This document shows positions 23,098 to 35,806 of a stretch of 64,000 bases of DNA, piece after piece; position 1 is the stretch's first letter, and each line of letters begins with the position of its first letter. A program made the position numbers and the translations under genes. The notes under the pieces were generated by a model, which saw only the letters and a list, made by a program, of their open reading frames with translations, was not told the origin of the DNA and made no database searches. Source of the DNA: Dromiciops gliroides (lineage: Eukaryota; Chordata; Mammalia; Microbiotheria; Microbiotheriidae); the NCBI RefSeq assembly GCF_019393635.1, contig NC_057861.1:380252815-380316814 (forward strand), read 5' to 3'.

Positions 23098-23165
23098 ATG
23101 TGTATATATATGTGTGTGTATATATATATCTATATGTATATGTATAGATATATATAGATATAACC
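23098..23165. repeat. TA/TG dinucleotide tract in the L1 3' UTR
   Basis: Alternating TATATG/TGTGTA words within the L1 3' UTR, before its purine-rich tract. Confidence 0.8.
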
Positions 23166-23395
23166 TATATCAGATTACCTGCTGTCTAGGGGAGGGGGGA
23201 GGGAGGGGAGGGAGGGAGGGAGAAAAATCTGAAAGTGTAAAGCATGTATAAACAAAAGTTGAGAACTATCTTTACATGTAACGGAAAAAATAAAATATCT
23301 CAAAAAAAAAAAAAAAAAGAAGTATAAATTTTCAGTGTCTTTTCCAAAGTGAGAGAAGTGAAAAGGTTTTTGTCACTTGTTTCTCTTACATATAA

Positions 23396-23686
23396 CAAGT
23401 TATTGTTTCTCAATGAGGACTGTGACACTGAGGTGATGTTATGACTTGAAGTAAATTGGATTTAAGTGAGCCAGGGCTGTACAAAGTCACGACCTAACTC
23501 TCTCCTCCAGAGCCATCTGGGTCCAGTGGCAAGATATATATCAGCACAACTGGAAATGGCCCTGGATGTTTAAGGCAATAGGGCACAGAGTCACATAGCT
23601 AGTAAGCGTCTGGGATGAGATTTGAACTCAAGTCCTCCAAACTTCAGGACCAGTACTCCATCCACTGTACCACCTAGCTGGTCCCA
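23396..23686 (-). mobile_element. Composite CORE-SINE with 3' module, second copy
   Basis: Same order as at 19.4 kb: module first on the plus strand ('tgaggtgatgttatgacttg', 'gagccatctgggtccagtgg', 'ggaaatggccctggatgttt'), then CORE and head complements ('cacatagctagtaag', 'ccactgtaccacctagctgg'). 'ataaca' occurs on both sides but is too short to be firm. Confidence 0.75.
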
Positions 23687-23699
23687 TAACATATTATAG

Positions 23700-24247
23700 G
23701 AACTAGAAGAAGGAAGATACTATTGTTGTCCTTAAATGTGGTAAATATACCCTGCTGCACTTCATATATACTTAGGCTATAAACAGGATACCCCAAGTCA
23801 CATATCTGCAACAATTGTGCAACCAAATAGCTTCCTAACTTCATAAATAAGTTTTTGCCCTATGCTTGGTTTAATAAGCATAAGAGATGATACCTTTAGA
23901 AGGAAATACTAATAATCTCATCTTCTTTTTGCAGGCAAGAGCAAGTTAGCTGAAAATATCCACATTGAGAGAGAGGAGAGCCAAGTGTCCACCATACTAC
24001 TTAAAACAGTTTAAATCAAGGAAAATAAAGATAGCATTTGAAACTGATAATTCAGTGAAGTTATAGAAATAATAAATCTGATCATGTGCAGTTATAAGGG
24101 GACTGTTCACAGGAGTTCAGACTTCCAATACTATGAGTGAAAAATAATCTTAAAGAAAACAATGGGTCTACTTATCTTTTCTTGGCTATGTATTAGTGAA
24201 AATAATATCTCTTTCTCTAATTCTATCTCCATCTCTCTATCTCTATC

Positions 24248-24249
<2 letters not shown>
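23700..24249. other. Stretch with no recognised feature
   Basis: AT-rich. No repeat or frame of note. Confidence 0.4.

Positions 24250-24320
<71 letters not shown>
24250..24320. repeat. (TATC)n tetranucleotide microsatellite
   Basis: About 17 nearly perfect TATC units, likely polymorphic in length. Confidence 0.97.
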
Positions 24321-24502
24321 GTTTTGGGTATCTGAGCACGGTGCGCTAAGAAAATAAGAGGAAAAAGTATTTATTAGCCATCCAGATTTTGTTTCCCAAT
24401 GTCTATAAGCTCTACTGTGCCACTTAGTTATATTATGTTTGTATCTACAACCTCCAACATTCAGCTGATTTCAACTCTCTGACAATATAGAAACACTTTG
24501 TA

Positions 24503-24740
24503 GACAGCTGGTGATATAGTAGCTAGAGCACTGGGCCTGGAGTTGGGAAGACCTCAGTTCAAATAAGGTCTCATGTACTGGCTGTGTGTGTTCTTGGAAA
24601 AGTCATTTAATCTGTTTGCCTTAGTTTCCTCAACTATAAAATTGGAATAATAATAGCACTTTCCTCCCAAAGTTGTTGTGAGGATCAAATAAAATAATAT
24701 TCATGTTTAAAAAAACCAATCATTACTGTCCCTGACACAG
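24503..24740 (+). repeat. Long MIR-type CORE-SINE
   Basis: Head 'gctggtgatatagtagctag', 'gggcctggagttgggaagac', CORE 'ctggctgtgtgtgttcttgg', then 'tttgccttagtttcctcaac', 'ataataatagcactttcctc' and 'gttgttgtgaggatcaaata'. This is the full MIR-style 3' region without the RTE tail. Confidence 0.75.
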
Positions 24741-26440
24741 TTGATGCTACATGTTTTTTTTTTTCTTCTCTTCCTTTCCTCTTTGTATTGCAACTCATTC
24801 TTCAAGTTTCTTCATATATCAGTCCTTGTGTTTAAAAATATAACTAAACATATGATCAAGGTTAGGTATTTTCTGACACAGTTGATGAATTTGAAAATGT
24901 CTAAGCAGTGTGGTGACTTCTGTACCATTTTTGTCTCCAAGTGAAGGGTTTTAAAGATATGGAAGACTAGGGCTTGATTATGGGAAGCTGGCAAAGATTC
25001 AATAGATAATCAGAAACTGATAAGACAGGAGGTGTAAAGAGGTAGATTTCAGTGAATGGCTTTATTAATTCGTTTACGTACATATTCATACCTTCATCTA
25101 TTCAATTTGTCAAATAAAAAGTAATGCTCTCAGATTAGTTAGTGGGGAGAAGGAATAATTTTAAAAAAAGAAAAGGTTTGAAATCATCTCTGTTGCAAAT
25201 GAGATAGAAAACTGATTAGGAGAGAATAGAAAGATTGCCTTCCTCCAATGAGTACTCAGATAAGATTATTTAGTATACATTTGTAGTCAGAATGTTTTCA
25301 TTATTTCCTCCACCTTCTCTTCATTTTCCACCAAAGTTTAATCTTCTGTACTTCTTAATGCTCCACAAATCTCTTCATTCTGGAAGATTCCTTTCAGCTC
25401 TGCAACTTGGAAGTTCCATGAGCATCTGGGGCCCTTCTTTCTGTTGTTTCAGATTTGTCCAGACCATACTTCATTTCCCTCCAGACTGTTCTTCTTTCCC
25501 CCAACCCAATTGTTCTGCTCCCAACCCCCTCCCTTTCTAACTACCTTTTATTTGTTTCCTTCCCTCAGTAGAATGTAATCTCCTTGAGGGAAGGGATTGC
25601 CTTTATTTATTTTTTTAATTGTGATTGTATTTCCAGTGCTTAGCAGAGTGCTCCCCATGAACTAAATTCTAAATAAGTTCCAGTTAACTAATTGACTGAC
25701 AGAGGAGTGGAAGAATTAGAGGTCACAGAAAGAATACTTGCCTAAAACATTGATAGAGGAAATATATACACCAGGATTTCCCTGTTAACTCTTCCCATGA
25801 AATCATAAGTCTGGAAAAAAATGAAAAATAAAAAATAATGTTCACAATGTAACACTCAAAGAGCATCTTAACATTTTAGGAGTAAGTTATGAGTAATCAA
25901 CACTATTGTTATGTAGTTAAGTGCCTGAACTTGCTTGTTTCTATTTCACTGGCAGATTGCTGTGTTAATTGGAAAATTAACTCATTCATATTCAGCTTTC
26001 TGAAATTCTAAAATATGCAGATATGTATCTGCATATGCTGTATAGTATAAGGCCATATGCAGGGCTTTTTATATAAAATCCTGTTAGTACTCCCCTAAAA
26101 AGAAAGAAAAATAGCAAGAAAAAATGAAAATGTAGCCTTAAAAATTTGAAGCAATTTACTTTAAATTATCATAGAAGCTGAGAAAGATGAGGAAAATGTG
26201 TTATACATGTTCTAAAATTAAATTATACAATACTGGAACAGTGGGTATAGTTTTTGTAAAGAACAAAAAAGGAACTAAAAAGTTTCAAAGGTATAGCAAC
26301 ACATTACTTTATCAACTTTAGCTGTCTTTTTCTACTTACCATCATTAGTAGGGACTCTAGATGAGATTTTTCTTACCAATGCTAATAAATAAATATCTTC
26401 TTTTCTGTTCATATGCTTACAGAGCTGTCAGTGACAACTG
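24741..26440. other. Mostly non-repetitive AT-rich stretch
   Basis: Contains an L2-like end at about 25565-25690 ('gtaatctccttgagggaagg', 'cagtgcttagcagagtgctc') and a short inverted repeat (next entry). The plus-strand frame at 25292-25540 is rich in Phe/Ser/Pro and shows no domain. Confidence 0.45.
26013..26036. repeat. 11-bp inverted repeat around a 2-bp centre
   Basis: The arms ATATGCAGATA and TATCTGCATAT are perfect complements separated by TG. The sequence could extrude a hairpin or form a two-fold binding site. It lies in non-repetitive DNA. Confidence 0.85.
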
Positions 26441-27024
26441 TGATTTTGTAATGGGGGGAAATGGGGTATGGGGTTGGGTTAGGGTTTGGGGTTCTTAGGA
26501 ATTCCTCTTTAAAGAATTCCACCCTCTTGCACACAAAAGTAGTTAGAATAAGGTGGTAATTTATTTAGGGGCAAGGGAAGGGAAGGGGGGAGGGAAGGGA
26601 AACCATGAAAGAAATCCTTGGACTTCTCTTGGGGAGATAGGCACAAAGCACGTGGCTCAGAAGTACCAATCTCCTCAAGCAAGAGACTGGCAGGTACTTT
26701 TATAGAGGACTGATGAGGGGAGGGGTGGCAATTTGACTGTGGAAAGTTCCTTTAGTGAGGGAGGATCATGCCCCACTGGTGGTGGCTAGAGGAATTGGGT
26801 AAGGGGTGTCTCTCTTCAGGACACAAAGGCCGCAGCCACACCCAAACTTATCTCCCCAAGGGTAAGGGAGACCAGAATGAAGGGTGGAGGTCCCAAAGCT
26901 AGCTGGGTCCAAACTGGTTCCGCTTATCTCTCTAGGCATATCTGTCCTCTGGTTTAGTTTCTTCAAGGAGAAGATTCCTTGATGTGCCCCAGAGAACTTC
27001 TGGGGTACTCTGTAACCTATGACA
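26441..27024 (-). repeat. Solo or partial retroviral LTR, family C, minus strand
   Basis: In reverse complement it starts TGTCATAGGTTACAGAG and contains a TATA box ('cctctataaaagtacc'). Further on is AATAAA ('cccctaaataaattacc'), and it ends in a C-rich U5-like segment. Those are the parts of a retroviral promoter-terminator unit in the right order. No internal genes adjoin it. Ends are approximate because no target duplication was found. Confidence 0.65.
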
Positions 27025-27083
27025 ATTTGCTTAAGTTCACACAGCCCTGAAGTATCAGCTATTCACAATATGACTCATTAATC

Positions 27084-27559
27084 TGAAAATTAAGGAAACA
27101 ATCAATATAGGAGAAATCAGGTCTTTAATCAGGGCAAAGGAACTATAGTTCCTGGTATGGATGGGTATCTCAAAGCTTGGGAGCTAGGAATATCCAAAGA
27201 TGGGAACTGAGGACAGGGTTTTTAATGGGGAAACAGAACCAAAAGGGAAACAAAAGATTGCTCTAGAGTGACTTATAGCTAATTAATGTAAATGAACCTT
27301 TGACAAAAGAAATAATAGAACTGCTCAGGAGTTAAGTATAGGCATTACTGACTCTGAATAGAAACTACTTAATATAGGTGGACTCTTTTTACATAATAAC
27401 ATAAAGTCCTGGGAGTAAGGTGGGGAACATTGGGAGGGGATAAATTGCTTGGGGGAAGGTCCATAAGGCCATCCAGAGTCTGGAAATGACAAAGACTGGT
27501 CAGCCCAAAGCAATTCATTTATCTGGGGAAAAGAGGCCTGGGTAGGGAATCAGTTCTCA
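27084..27559 (-). repeat. LTR family D, copy 1, minus strand
   Basis: Aligns along its length with 35807-36268, about 80-85% by eye. In reverse complement it has TG...CA ends, a TATA-like element before 'cctgtcctcagttcc', and ATTAAA ('gccctgattaaagacc') near its 3' end. A purine-rich string, 'gagaggaagagtc' on the minus strand, lies next to its TG end and may be a remnant polypurine tract. Confidence 0.75.
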
Positions 27560-29376
27560 GACTCTTCCTCTCAAAACCAGAATAATGTATTAATTTCCTT
27601 TATATGACTTTTTTTTTTTTAGAGGGGGAGGGGCAGGCCTAGATTTGTGATTTCATCCATACAAGGCACTTACAGTATGGAAACTGCCTTGACTGATGCA
27701 GAGTGGTAATTCACGTGAATTATGGTCTTAGTCTCCTGGACTACTGACAAGTTAAATCAGGAGCCCATAATAATTTTACATGCTGTGTATCAGATGGATC
27801 CAGGTCTTTCTGACTCAAAGGCTGGCCATCTCTCTATGTATGATACCATACCATTTCTCATATAGCATAGGCAATTTTTTTTTCTTCATCTCTTGAGTTT
27901 CACAAGAATTTTTATTTCACAAATTTTACTTCACTGAAATGAGCTTACTGAAGCTTTTTACACATATTTCAAAATTTCTACCAGGTGAATTCCATAGAAG
28001 GTAATACGATTTCTGATTCCCTGGAATCATGGGGTAGAATTTTTGCTTCTGGTTACCTCTGTTCTTGTGACTGTACCTTTAATTTTATTTGGGTTTCTAT
28101 TGTTGAAGCTCCTTTTTCTCTTTCCATCTCACTTTTAAAATGCCCTTTTCATAGTAAAAAGAGGACACTGTATTTTTAAACCTTTCTAAAGCTTGACCTT
28201 ATTTTAGTATTTTGTCTGAGCACATCTATTTCTGTCAGTTTCGATGCACCCTCCCTCTCCCAGGTGAAGTGGCACTGAGTAGTCACCTGCTTATTTGAGC
28301 TCTTTTTCAAAAGGTCAGTATTTTCAGGGACCACTCTGAGAAATGTCCTAAAAATACAGCTAATCCTTCAAGGACTTTAAGGTTCTTCATTGGCAACCTC
28401 CTCTAAGGTAAAACACACCCTGCTTTTTCAGTAAAAAGAAAAGCAAAGAATAATAATGATTCATTTAAGAAGATGCATGAAATCCAGGTTTCATTGCATG
28501 GAACCTATGTGTATAGTGAGCCTATTTTCCAAACCAAAAACTGGGACACATGGTCTGACAGAGGATATTCATTTTACAAAGCTCATTAACAGGACAAGGT
28601 CTTGTCTTGAAAGCTGGGCTGTCCCAGAAATCCTTAAAATATAGTTGGCTGTAGTGGAAGGAAGCATCATTGGCTCTGCTTCCTTATATTGCCTGTGCGA
28701 CCTTGGACAAGACCCTTTGTTTAAGTCATGATTTGTTAATTTTTAAAGTGAGGATGTTGAACTGAATGGCCTCGGAGGTCATTTTAAGCTTTAGATCCAT
28801 GATACTATGACCATTCAGTTGTTGGTATCAAGTTATGGAACCTTATAAATGGAAGAGATTTTAGAGATCATCCTGCCCAATTAGGTAATTTTACAGATGA
28901 GGAAACTGATGAGTAATGTTTTAACAAATACTACAGTAAGTATAAGCATATTTGATTGTATGGTTCCAGTTATGTATTAGTTTCTTAAAATCTTCATGAT
29001 GGGAAGCTATTGTGTTTGTTCAAATGAACACCTCTTGGGAAATGCCTTGCATAGTCTAAGCTATGTTCTTTGAATATGCTTCAATGTGTCCTACCTTAAA
29101 TCTCTGACATTTTATGTGTCATTTGGAAACAACACAGTCATGTAGAACTAAGTTTGGTGAGTGATGTGGGTGAACACATTGATGAAAACCACAGCATATG
29201 ATTATAAAATCAGGAAGCACATATTCATTTATGACTCTGGAAAAGTTGAAGGTGATGGAGGTAACCAGAGGGTTTGGGTTCTTATCAATAGTAACCAGTG
29301 GGTTCAAGTTCTTAGCAACAAACAGTATCAACAGACACCTAACGAAAAAGTAACCAGGGACCCTTAATAACCAGGA
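27560..29376. other. Non-coding stretch with MIR remnants
   Basis: MIR-type fragments lie at about 28640-28920 ('tgcctgtgcgaccttggaca', 'gatgaggaaactgatgag'). Short frames at 27985-28179, 28456-28644 and 29119-29424 show no domains. A T12 run lies at 27609-27620. Confidence 0.45.
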
Positions 29377-29755
29377 TGTTAAAAGGAAACAGAAACTGTA
29401 AAAAGAAAAAGGTTTTAGGAACATACACAGAAGGACAAAAATGTGTCCTTTATTTCACCTTATGACATCTATTTCCTCAAAACACACTCCTAATGAAAAG
29501 GGTACCTGCTTTGGGGGACATCCTAGGACCCCAAGAATTCCAAAATAAGATATGAACCTCCCACAAGGAGGAGACCAAGAAAATGAGGAAATAACCTATA
29601 TTTTTCACTATAAATATAACCATTTCCATCTCCCTAAATGACACACCTTTGTCCTTGGTGTCTCCCTGTGGCCTTCCAGTCTTTTAATAAAACTTAAAAT
29701 GCAATTGCTGAGTCATTTAATTCTTTGGGATGCCTCACAATCCATTCCGACAACA
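29377..29755 (+). repeat. LTR family B, copy 1, plus strand
   Basis: Starts TGTTAAAAGG. It has a TATA box ('cactataaatataacc'), then about 75 bp on 'ttttaataaaactt' as the polyadenylation signal, and ends CATTCCGACAACA. The central phrase 'caccttatgacatct' ... 'gggtacctgctttgggg' is shared with the minus-strand copy at 33.4 kb. No clean target duplication, so the outer ends are provisional. Confidence 0.65.
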
Positions 29756-29829
29756 TAGGTACTTCAAATGTCTTAGGACTTATCAATTTCATTAACATAA
29801 CTGTACAACTTCATAAGGAATAAATGTAG

Positions 29830-30000
29830 AAATGAAAAAAAAAAGATTTATTAAAGACATGTTATGTATAAAACAGTGTACTACTGGGGATATAAATAGA
29901 AAAGTCCTTGTTCTCTGGGAGCTCATATTCTAATAAGGAAAGGTATCACATGATGCTTAGTACAGAGCCTGGCACTTAATAAGCTTGTTGACTTGTACAC
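29830..30000 (+). repeat. Old L2/CR1-like fragment
   Basis: 'agatttattaaagacatgtt', 'tactggggatataaatag', 'tctgggagctcatattctaa' and 'ttagtacagagcctggcact' match the old family also seen at 9.5 and 47.6 kb. Confidence 0.45.
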
Positions 30001-30251
30001 ATATTTAGGTGTTTTCAGCTCCAACATAAGTAGACAGGCTGATAGTCCCTGGTCACAAGGTGGTGACTTTTAGGGACATTGCCCTTACCCAAAAGAGAAG
30101 TTCTCCTTACTTGATAATAATACCTAGTGTGTTGTTATTTCACTCAGCGGAAGCATTAAGGACACTTAACAGTTTTCACTTTTTTTTGTTTGTTGTTTAT
30201 TATCATTGGAGTTCTGAATCAAACAAAAAGTACACATTAAGAACTAAGCTA

Positions 30252-30409
30252 TATGGGTAGCCAGGTGGCGCAGTGGGTAGAGCGCCGGCCCTGGAGTCAG
30301 GAGTACCTGGGTTCGGGTCTCGCCTCAGACACTTAACACTTACTAGCTGTGTGATCCTGAGCAAGTCACTTAATCCCAATTCTTCACTAAAAAAAAAAAA
30401 AAGAAGAAG
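30252..30409 (+). mobile_element. Young WSINE-type CORE-SINE
   Basis: Head GTAGCCAGGTGGCGCAGTGG, a CpG-rich middle ('gagcgccggccctgg', 'gggttcgggtctcgcc' with an intact B box), CORE 'tactagctgtgtgatcctg' and an A-rich tail. The 13-bp duplication aagaactaagcta is at 30239-30251 and 30410-30422. Its retained CpGs make it one of the youngest SINEs here. Confidence 0.95.
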
Positions 30410-30665
30410 AAGAACTAAGCTACAAATTTAGGAAGTTAGGGCAAATAGCTCTGAATACCCACCCATCCTTTCCTATTCATAAATACATTATGTATACAAA
30501 TAATTGTATAAACTTTCCCTTCTATTGAAAAAAATAGTATAAATTTTTTTAAAAGAGATACAATGGATTCATTATATGATATGTAATCATAACAAGTATG
30601 CTGTTATTTTCTTTATGAACTTATGTTTTATCTTGCCCTCTCAGTAATAAGACACCTGGTATCAT

Positions 30666-30669
<4 letters not shown>

Positions 30670-30704
<35 letters not shown>

Positions 30705-30841
30705 ATGGCTCCAGAGAAGAAAGTGAGGCTGGTGACTTTTTTACAGCCCTTCCTCACTTAAATCCAAGTCACTGCAAGTGATGAAATCACCTCCCTGATG
30801 TCATGATCCTCTTTGAGAAGGAAGGACAAACAACAATCAAC
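30670..30841 (+). mobile_element. (TC)n followed by the composite-SINE 3' module
   Basis: About 34 bp of TC run directly into 'agatggctccagagaagaaagtgagg' and the module ending 'gaaggacaaacaacaatc'. The CORE-SINE head seen at 19.4 and 23.4 kb is absent, so this copy is 5' truncated or its head was replaced by the microsatellite. Confidence 0.6.
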
Positions 30842-30888
30842 ATTCTGTGAGTAAGAGCTCCCCCACTGGGACCGGTAAAACAATATAG

Positions 30889-31001
30889 CTCCTCTCCTCT
30901 CTTTCTTCCCTCCCTCTCTTGTCCCCTCTCTTTCCCTTCCATCTCCCTTCCCTTTCCCCACCTGTCCCCTCCTCTCCCCTCCTCTCCCCTTCTCTCTTCT
31001 C
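30889..31001. repeat. 110-bp polypyrimidine tract
   Basis: Almost pure C/T on the plus strand (ctcctctcctctctttc, cccctcctctcccc). Such mirror-like tracts can form triplex DNA; no function is implied. The purine-strand frame is an artefact. Confidence 0.85.
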
Positions 31002-31339
31002 ATAATACCATACCTGTGGGTGCCCTGCCCAAAGGAAGATAGGCTTTTCTTGCCTAAACCTTACAAGATGTCTTGGGGTTTATGGGCTAGATTTTAAAAA
31101 AAATAATGGATTCATTTATTTTTTACAAAGGATGTCTTAACCCCAAATCATTATGGCTCTCACTGATTGGCCAAGACTCATTTGGCCATATTTTGGTCTC
31201 TTAATGGCTCAGAGTTAGTGCAAATAGCAAAGGTTTGTTTTGGCTAGAAACACTGAAGGTCTTCCCCTCCCAGATTTATTTAGTTATTTGTTTATCTATC
31301 TATGTATTTATGACTAGATAAAAGAGGCCATTCTTTGAC

Positions 31340-31617
31340 TCATTTCTTATATACTCTTAATCTTGGAATGGGCATTGCTTCAGGCAAACTGAGAACTAGA
31401 AAATACTTTAGAATATAAATGCCAAAGTCTCCTCCAGCATCCAGACCATCTCTAGTCATTCTGATCTATATTTTGCCCCTGGACCCAGATGGCACCAGAG
31501 GAGAGAGCAAGGCTGGTGACTTTGAACAACCTTGCTTCACTTAAATCCAATTCACTACAAGTCATGACATCACCTCCCTATGTCATTGCTCTCTTCAAAA
31601 ATGAGGGACAAACCATA
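31340..31617 (+). mobile_element. 3' module joined to a different 5' partner
   Basis: The module (from 'agcatccagaccatctctag' to 'aaaatgagggacaaacc') is preceded by 'gcttcaggcaaactgagaac' and 'ctttagaatataaatgcc' rather than by a CORE-SINE head. The same 5' partner precedes the module at 48.4 kb ('gcttcaggcaaattgagacc', 'cttagcttaaaaggcc'). How far the partner extends upstream is unclear. Confidence 0.55.
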
Positions 31618-31679
31618 TCTATGTACCTATGTATGTATGTATGTATGTATGTATGTATGTATGTATGTATGTATGTATG

Positions 31680-31732
<53 letters not shown>

Positions 31733-31733
31733 G
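31618..31733. repeat. (TATG)n-(TATC)n compound microsatellite
   Basis: About 14 TATG units are followed by about 13 TATC units. The Tyr/Met/Cys/Val frame across it is an artefact. Confidence 0.97.
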
Positions 31734-32322
31734 TTTTTTGATCACCATGGAGTGAGCCTCCACAGTCAGCACACCCACACCTAGAACATGCATACAACAT
31801 AGTCAATATGTAACAAAGGCATACATGTACCTTTCTGCATGCATGGCATATTTATTAAAATAAGGATTGGTTAAGATGATTAGAAAAAAAATAAGTCCTT
31901 CTTCAATGCCTTATCATGATATGGATCTTCAGAAAACTTCTTGCACAAGTAATGGAGCTAGGAGATAGTAGAAATAGCCCCAAAGCAGAAGATTTTAAGA
32001 AGGAAATTAATATGATGGAGAAACATAGAGAAATCTTGTATGGAGAAGGAAAGAGTAAACTAGTTTTTCTTTCCCTCTGGACACTTTAGGAGGTCTGAGA
32101 AACCTAGTTTGTTCATTCCCTCTAGAGAGGAATCCCCAATTCTCAATGTGGCTAGTACTAGAATTATGGTCAAGTGACCATTATCCAGTCTTATTTGCTT
32201 GATTCTACCCTATTTGTTCAAGCTACAGAGAGAAACATACTCAGAAAAGGCAAAGACAAACACAGAGAGAGAGAAAGCCAGATATGCAGGCAGAGATAAG
32301 AGACAGAAGGAGAGGGACAGAA

Positions 32323-32370
<48 letters not shown>

Positions 32371-33391
32371 AGCAAAGCACCTTGAATTTCAGAATAATTG
32401 ATGATGATTGGGCATAGACATTCTTGGATTGTTTTTCCCCATGAGTGGAATTGTTCTGGGATAGATGCCTGCTAACTAACTATAGGAGCAACTGAGAGCA
32501 GAAACTGAGTTCTTGGGTTTGGAGTTCACCCATAAGAAGTAAGGCAACTATCTCATATAGGGAGAATTCAAAGGCAAAGAGGAGAGATGTGTGGATAATT
32601 TGGGGGTATAAAGAATGGTATATAGTTTTCTATTAAAATGTGTCAACTCAGAAAACCATGAAGGGGATAATACTAAGGGGAAAGGCAGAACATTATTTGG
32701 GAGCCAGACAAAGACTTGGACCTTCCTCTAGAGAATCCTTTTGTTTTGGGTCATATCTTGCCATATCAGGATGGGAACTTTATTGACACTCCAATAAATG
32801 AGTACATTCAAGTTAAATACCACAGCACTCATTGGGTGTGATAAATGTTATTGATCTGAGTAAAGAATGTGGAAAAAAAAATCTGAAGAAGGCTGTTTAA
32901 GATGTCCCTCTATCTCTCCTTTAATTGTTCTTTTTCTTAAACTTACCTTACCCCAAGGATTTGATCTGCACTGCTCTGTTGAAACAGATCACCCAAGCCT
33001 GCCATTTCAAGCAATGCCTTATGTACTCAAAATATTTTCTTGGCTCCCCTTATTAAATGTACCTATATAATTTTCTACCCCAAAGAAGGGCTTACTATCA
33101 GTTGAAATATTATCTGAAAAACTCCATGCTAAGAGGTTAATGACTCATAACTAATTTATTAGTACTCTCTTGGGTATCACCACTTTAGCAAGTTAACCTG
33201 CCTTATAACTCAGAGGATTTGACGATTATTAATATTTAAGGGCCTTTATATGAGCCTATTGTGACAGATATGATTGGGACATAGGTCCCTTCCCAGAAGC
33301 CCTCAAATCATCACTATTTTGGTCCCTTGCTTTATTCACCTTAAGAAAAATTCTACCTAAGTACTCCATGTTACAAGTAAAATCACCTTGA
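31734..33391. other. Non-coding stretch with a (GA)n tract
   Basis: GA-rich from about 32230, with a pure (GA)n at 32326-32368. Sequence at 33070-33390 could be retroviral interior lying on the U5 side of the neighbouring minus-strand LTR, but I see no primer-binding site or pol motif. Confidence 0.4.
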
Positions 33392-33826
33392 TGTGGGATG
33401 GAATTAGGATCAAATTGATTGTGTCATCCCAAAAGAATTATAAGACTCAGTGACTCACTTTCCCAAGTTTTATTGTAATACTGTGAGTGACCACAGGGAG
33501 AGAACCAGAATAGTAGAAAAGTATCTCTGGAATAGTGAAAGGAAAAACACTTATATCTATAGTATGTATAAATTGATTATCAGTCTCATTATAATAATCT
33601 CCACCTTAGGGAGGTACAGGGGAGGGCCTGTCCTTCTCATTATAATATTCTCCACCTTTGGGAGGTACAGTGGAGGGCATATCCTAATTTGGAGCTGCTG
33701 GGCTCCTAAGCCAACCCCAAAGTGGGTACCTTTTTCAGTGGAGCTGTGTTTTGGGTGTTTACATGTCATAAGGTGAATCTGGGGACAAATTTGGCCTTTT
33801 CTGCACATGTCTCTTTCTGTTTCCCA
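33392..33826 (-). repeat. LTR family B, copy 2, with duplicated U3 segment
   Basis: In reverse complement it shares 'caccttatgacatgt', 'gaaaaaggtacccactttgggg' and 'cagtattacaataaaacttgg' with the copy at 29.4 kb and ends CCATCCCACA. A 51-bp unit is repeated in tandem at 33587-33688 just upstream of the AT-rich promoter region. The 29.4-kb copy has one such unit. Outer ends are approximate. Confidence 0.6.
33587..33688. repeat. Tandem duplication of a 51-bp LTR segment
   Basis: Two units, each beginning CATTATAAT and containing TCTCCACCTT and GGGAGGTACAG, differ at a few bases. The period is 51 bp. It sits in the presumed U3 of the minus-strand LTR. Confidence 0.9.
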
Positions 33827-34118
33827 TGGCTAGTTTCACAATTTTCATTAGAATTTCTATATTCTGTCTTGCGTCTTACTGTAATATGACCTGACCCTTT
33901 ATGGTCCCATTATGGGTACTGAGCACTGTGGGTACAATAACCTAGCATCCTGACTTGTAAGTTATCCATTAACTGGGGTCTTGACTCCCTTTTGGAGCTA
34001 ATATCTGAATTAGAGCTTGGATCTTAGGTTTGTCTGTTAACCCATTTTTCACCTCCTACATCACCCTGAAAGTAGGTAAAAGACTTGATATAAAATTCTA
34101 TTTAAAGATATAGTAGGG

Positions 34119-35381
<1,263 letters not shown>

Positions 35382-35396
35382 AAAGAAATAGTAGGG

Positions 35397-35546
35397 ACAG
35401 TGTGTGGTGCAGTTGTTAAAGCACTAGCCCTGGATTCAGGAGGACCTTAGTTCAGATCTGGCCTCAGACACTTGACACTTACTAGTTGTGTGACCCTGGG
35501 GAAGTCACTTAACCCCTATTGCCTCCCCCCAAAAAACAAACAAACA
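35397..35546 (+). mobile_element. WSINE-type CORE-SINE adjoining the GAPDH copy
   Basis: 'acagtgtgtggtgcagttg', B box 'agttcagatctggcc', CORE 'tactagttgtgtgaccctgg' and an A-rich tail. The bases after it, aagatatagta (35548 on), also occur before the GAPDH copy at 34105. This suggests the SINE was there first and the GAPDH retrocopy inserted at its 5' junction. Confidence 0.85.
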
Positions 35547-35806
35547 AAAAAAGATATAGTACATTGATAGGCTACTGAGTGAAAGCAAAGAATGCTGGTT
35601 TTAGATATATTCTAGGCTTAAATACTAGTTCTGATATTTGCTCACTGTGTTTGACTTATAGCCTTTGTTTCTCTCTCTACAAATTGACATAATATTATTT
35701 CTTTACAGGGTCATTGTAAAGAAAAGGCTGTGTTATTATTCTTGAGTTTTCCCCAAATGTATTATTATTATTATGTACCTTAAAGAGGGCTTTGAAGATG
35801 ATAACC

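Larger units (their letters stand above)
22213..23317 (+). mobile_element. 5'-truncated young L1 with perfect target duplication
   Basis: The L1 begins in ORF2 and runs through the 3' UTR, a GGGA-rich tract (about 23190-23222) and 'aaaataaaatatctc' into an A17 tail. A perfect 16-bp target duplication, agaagtataaattttc, lies at 22197-22212 and 23318-23333. That is the hallmark of target-primed reverse transcription. Intact duplication, tail and frame point to a recent insertion. Confidence 0.95.

Noticed and set aside
26460..26500. Telomere-like GGGTTAGGGTTTGGGG string
   Set aside because: Only a few imperfect units, lying in the U5-like end of a minus-strand LTR. It is not a telomere tract.
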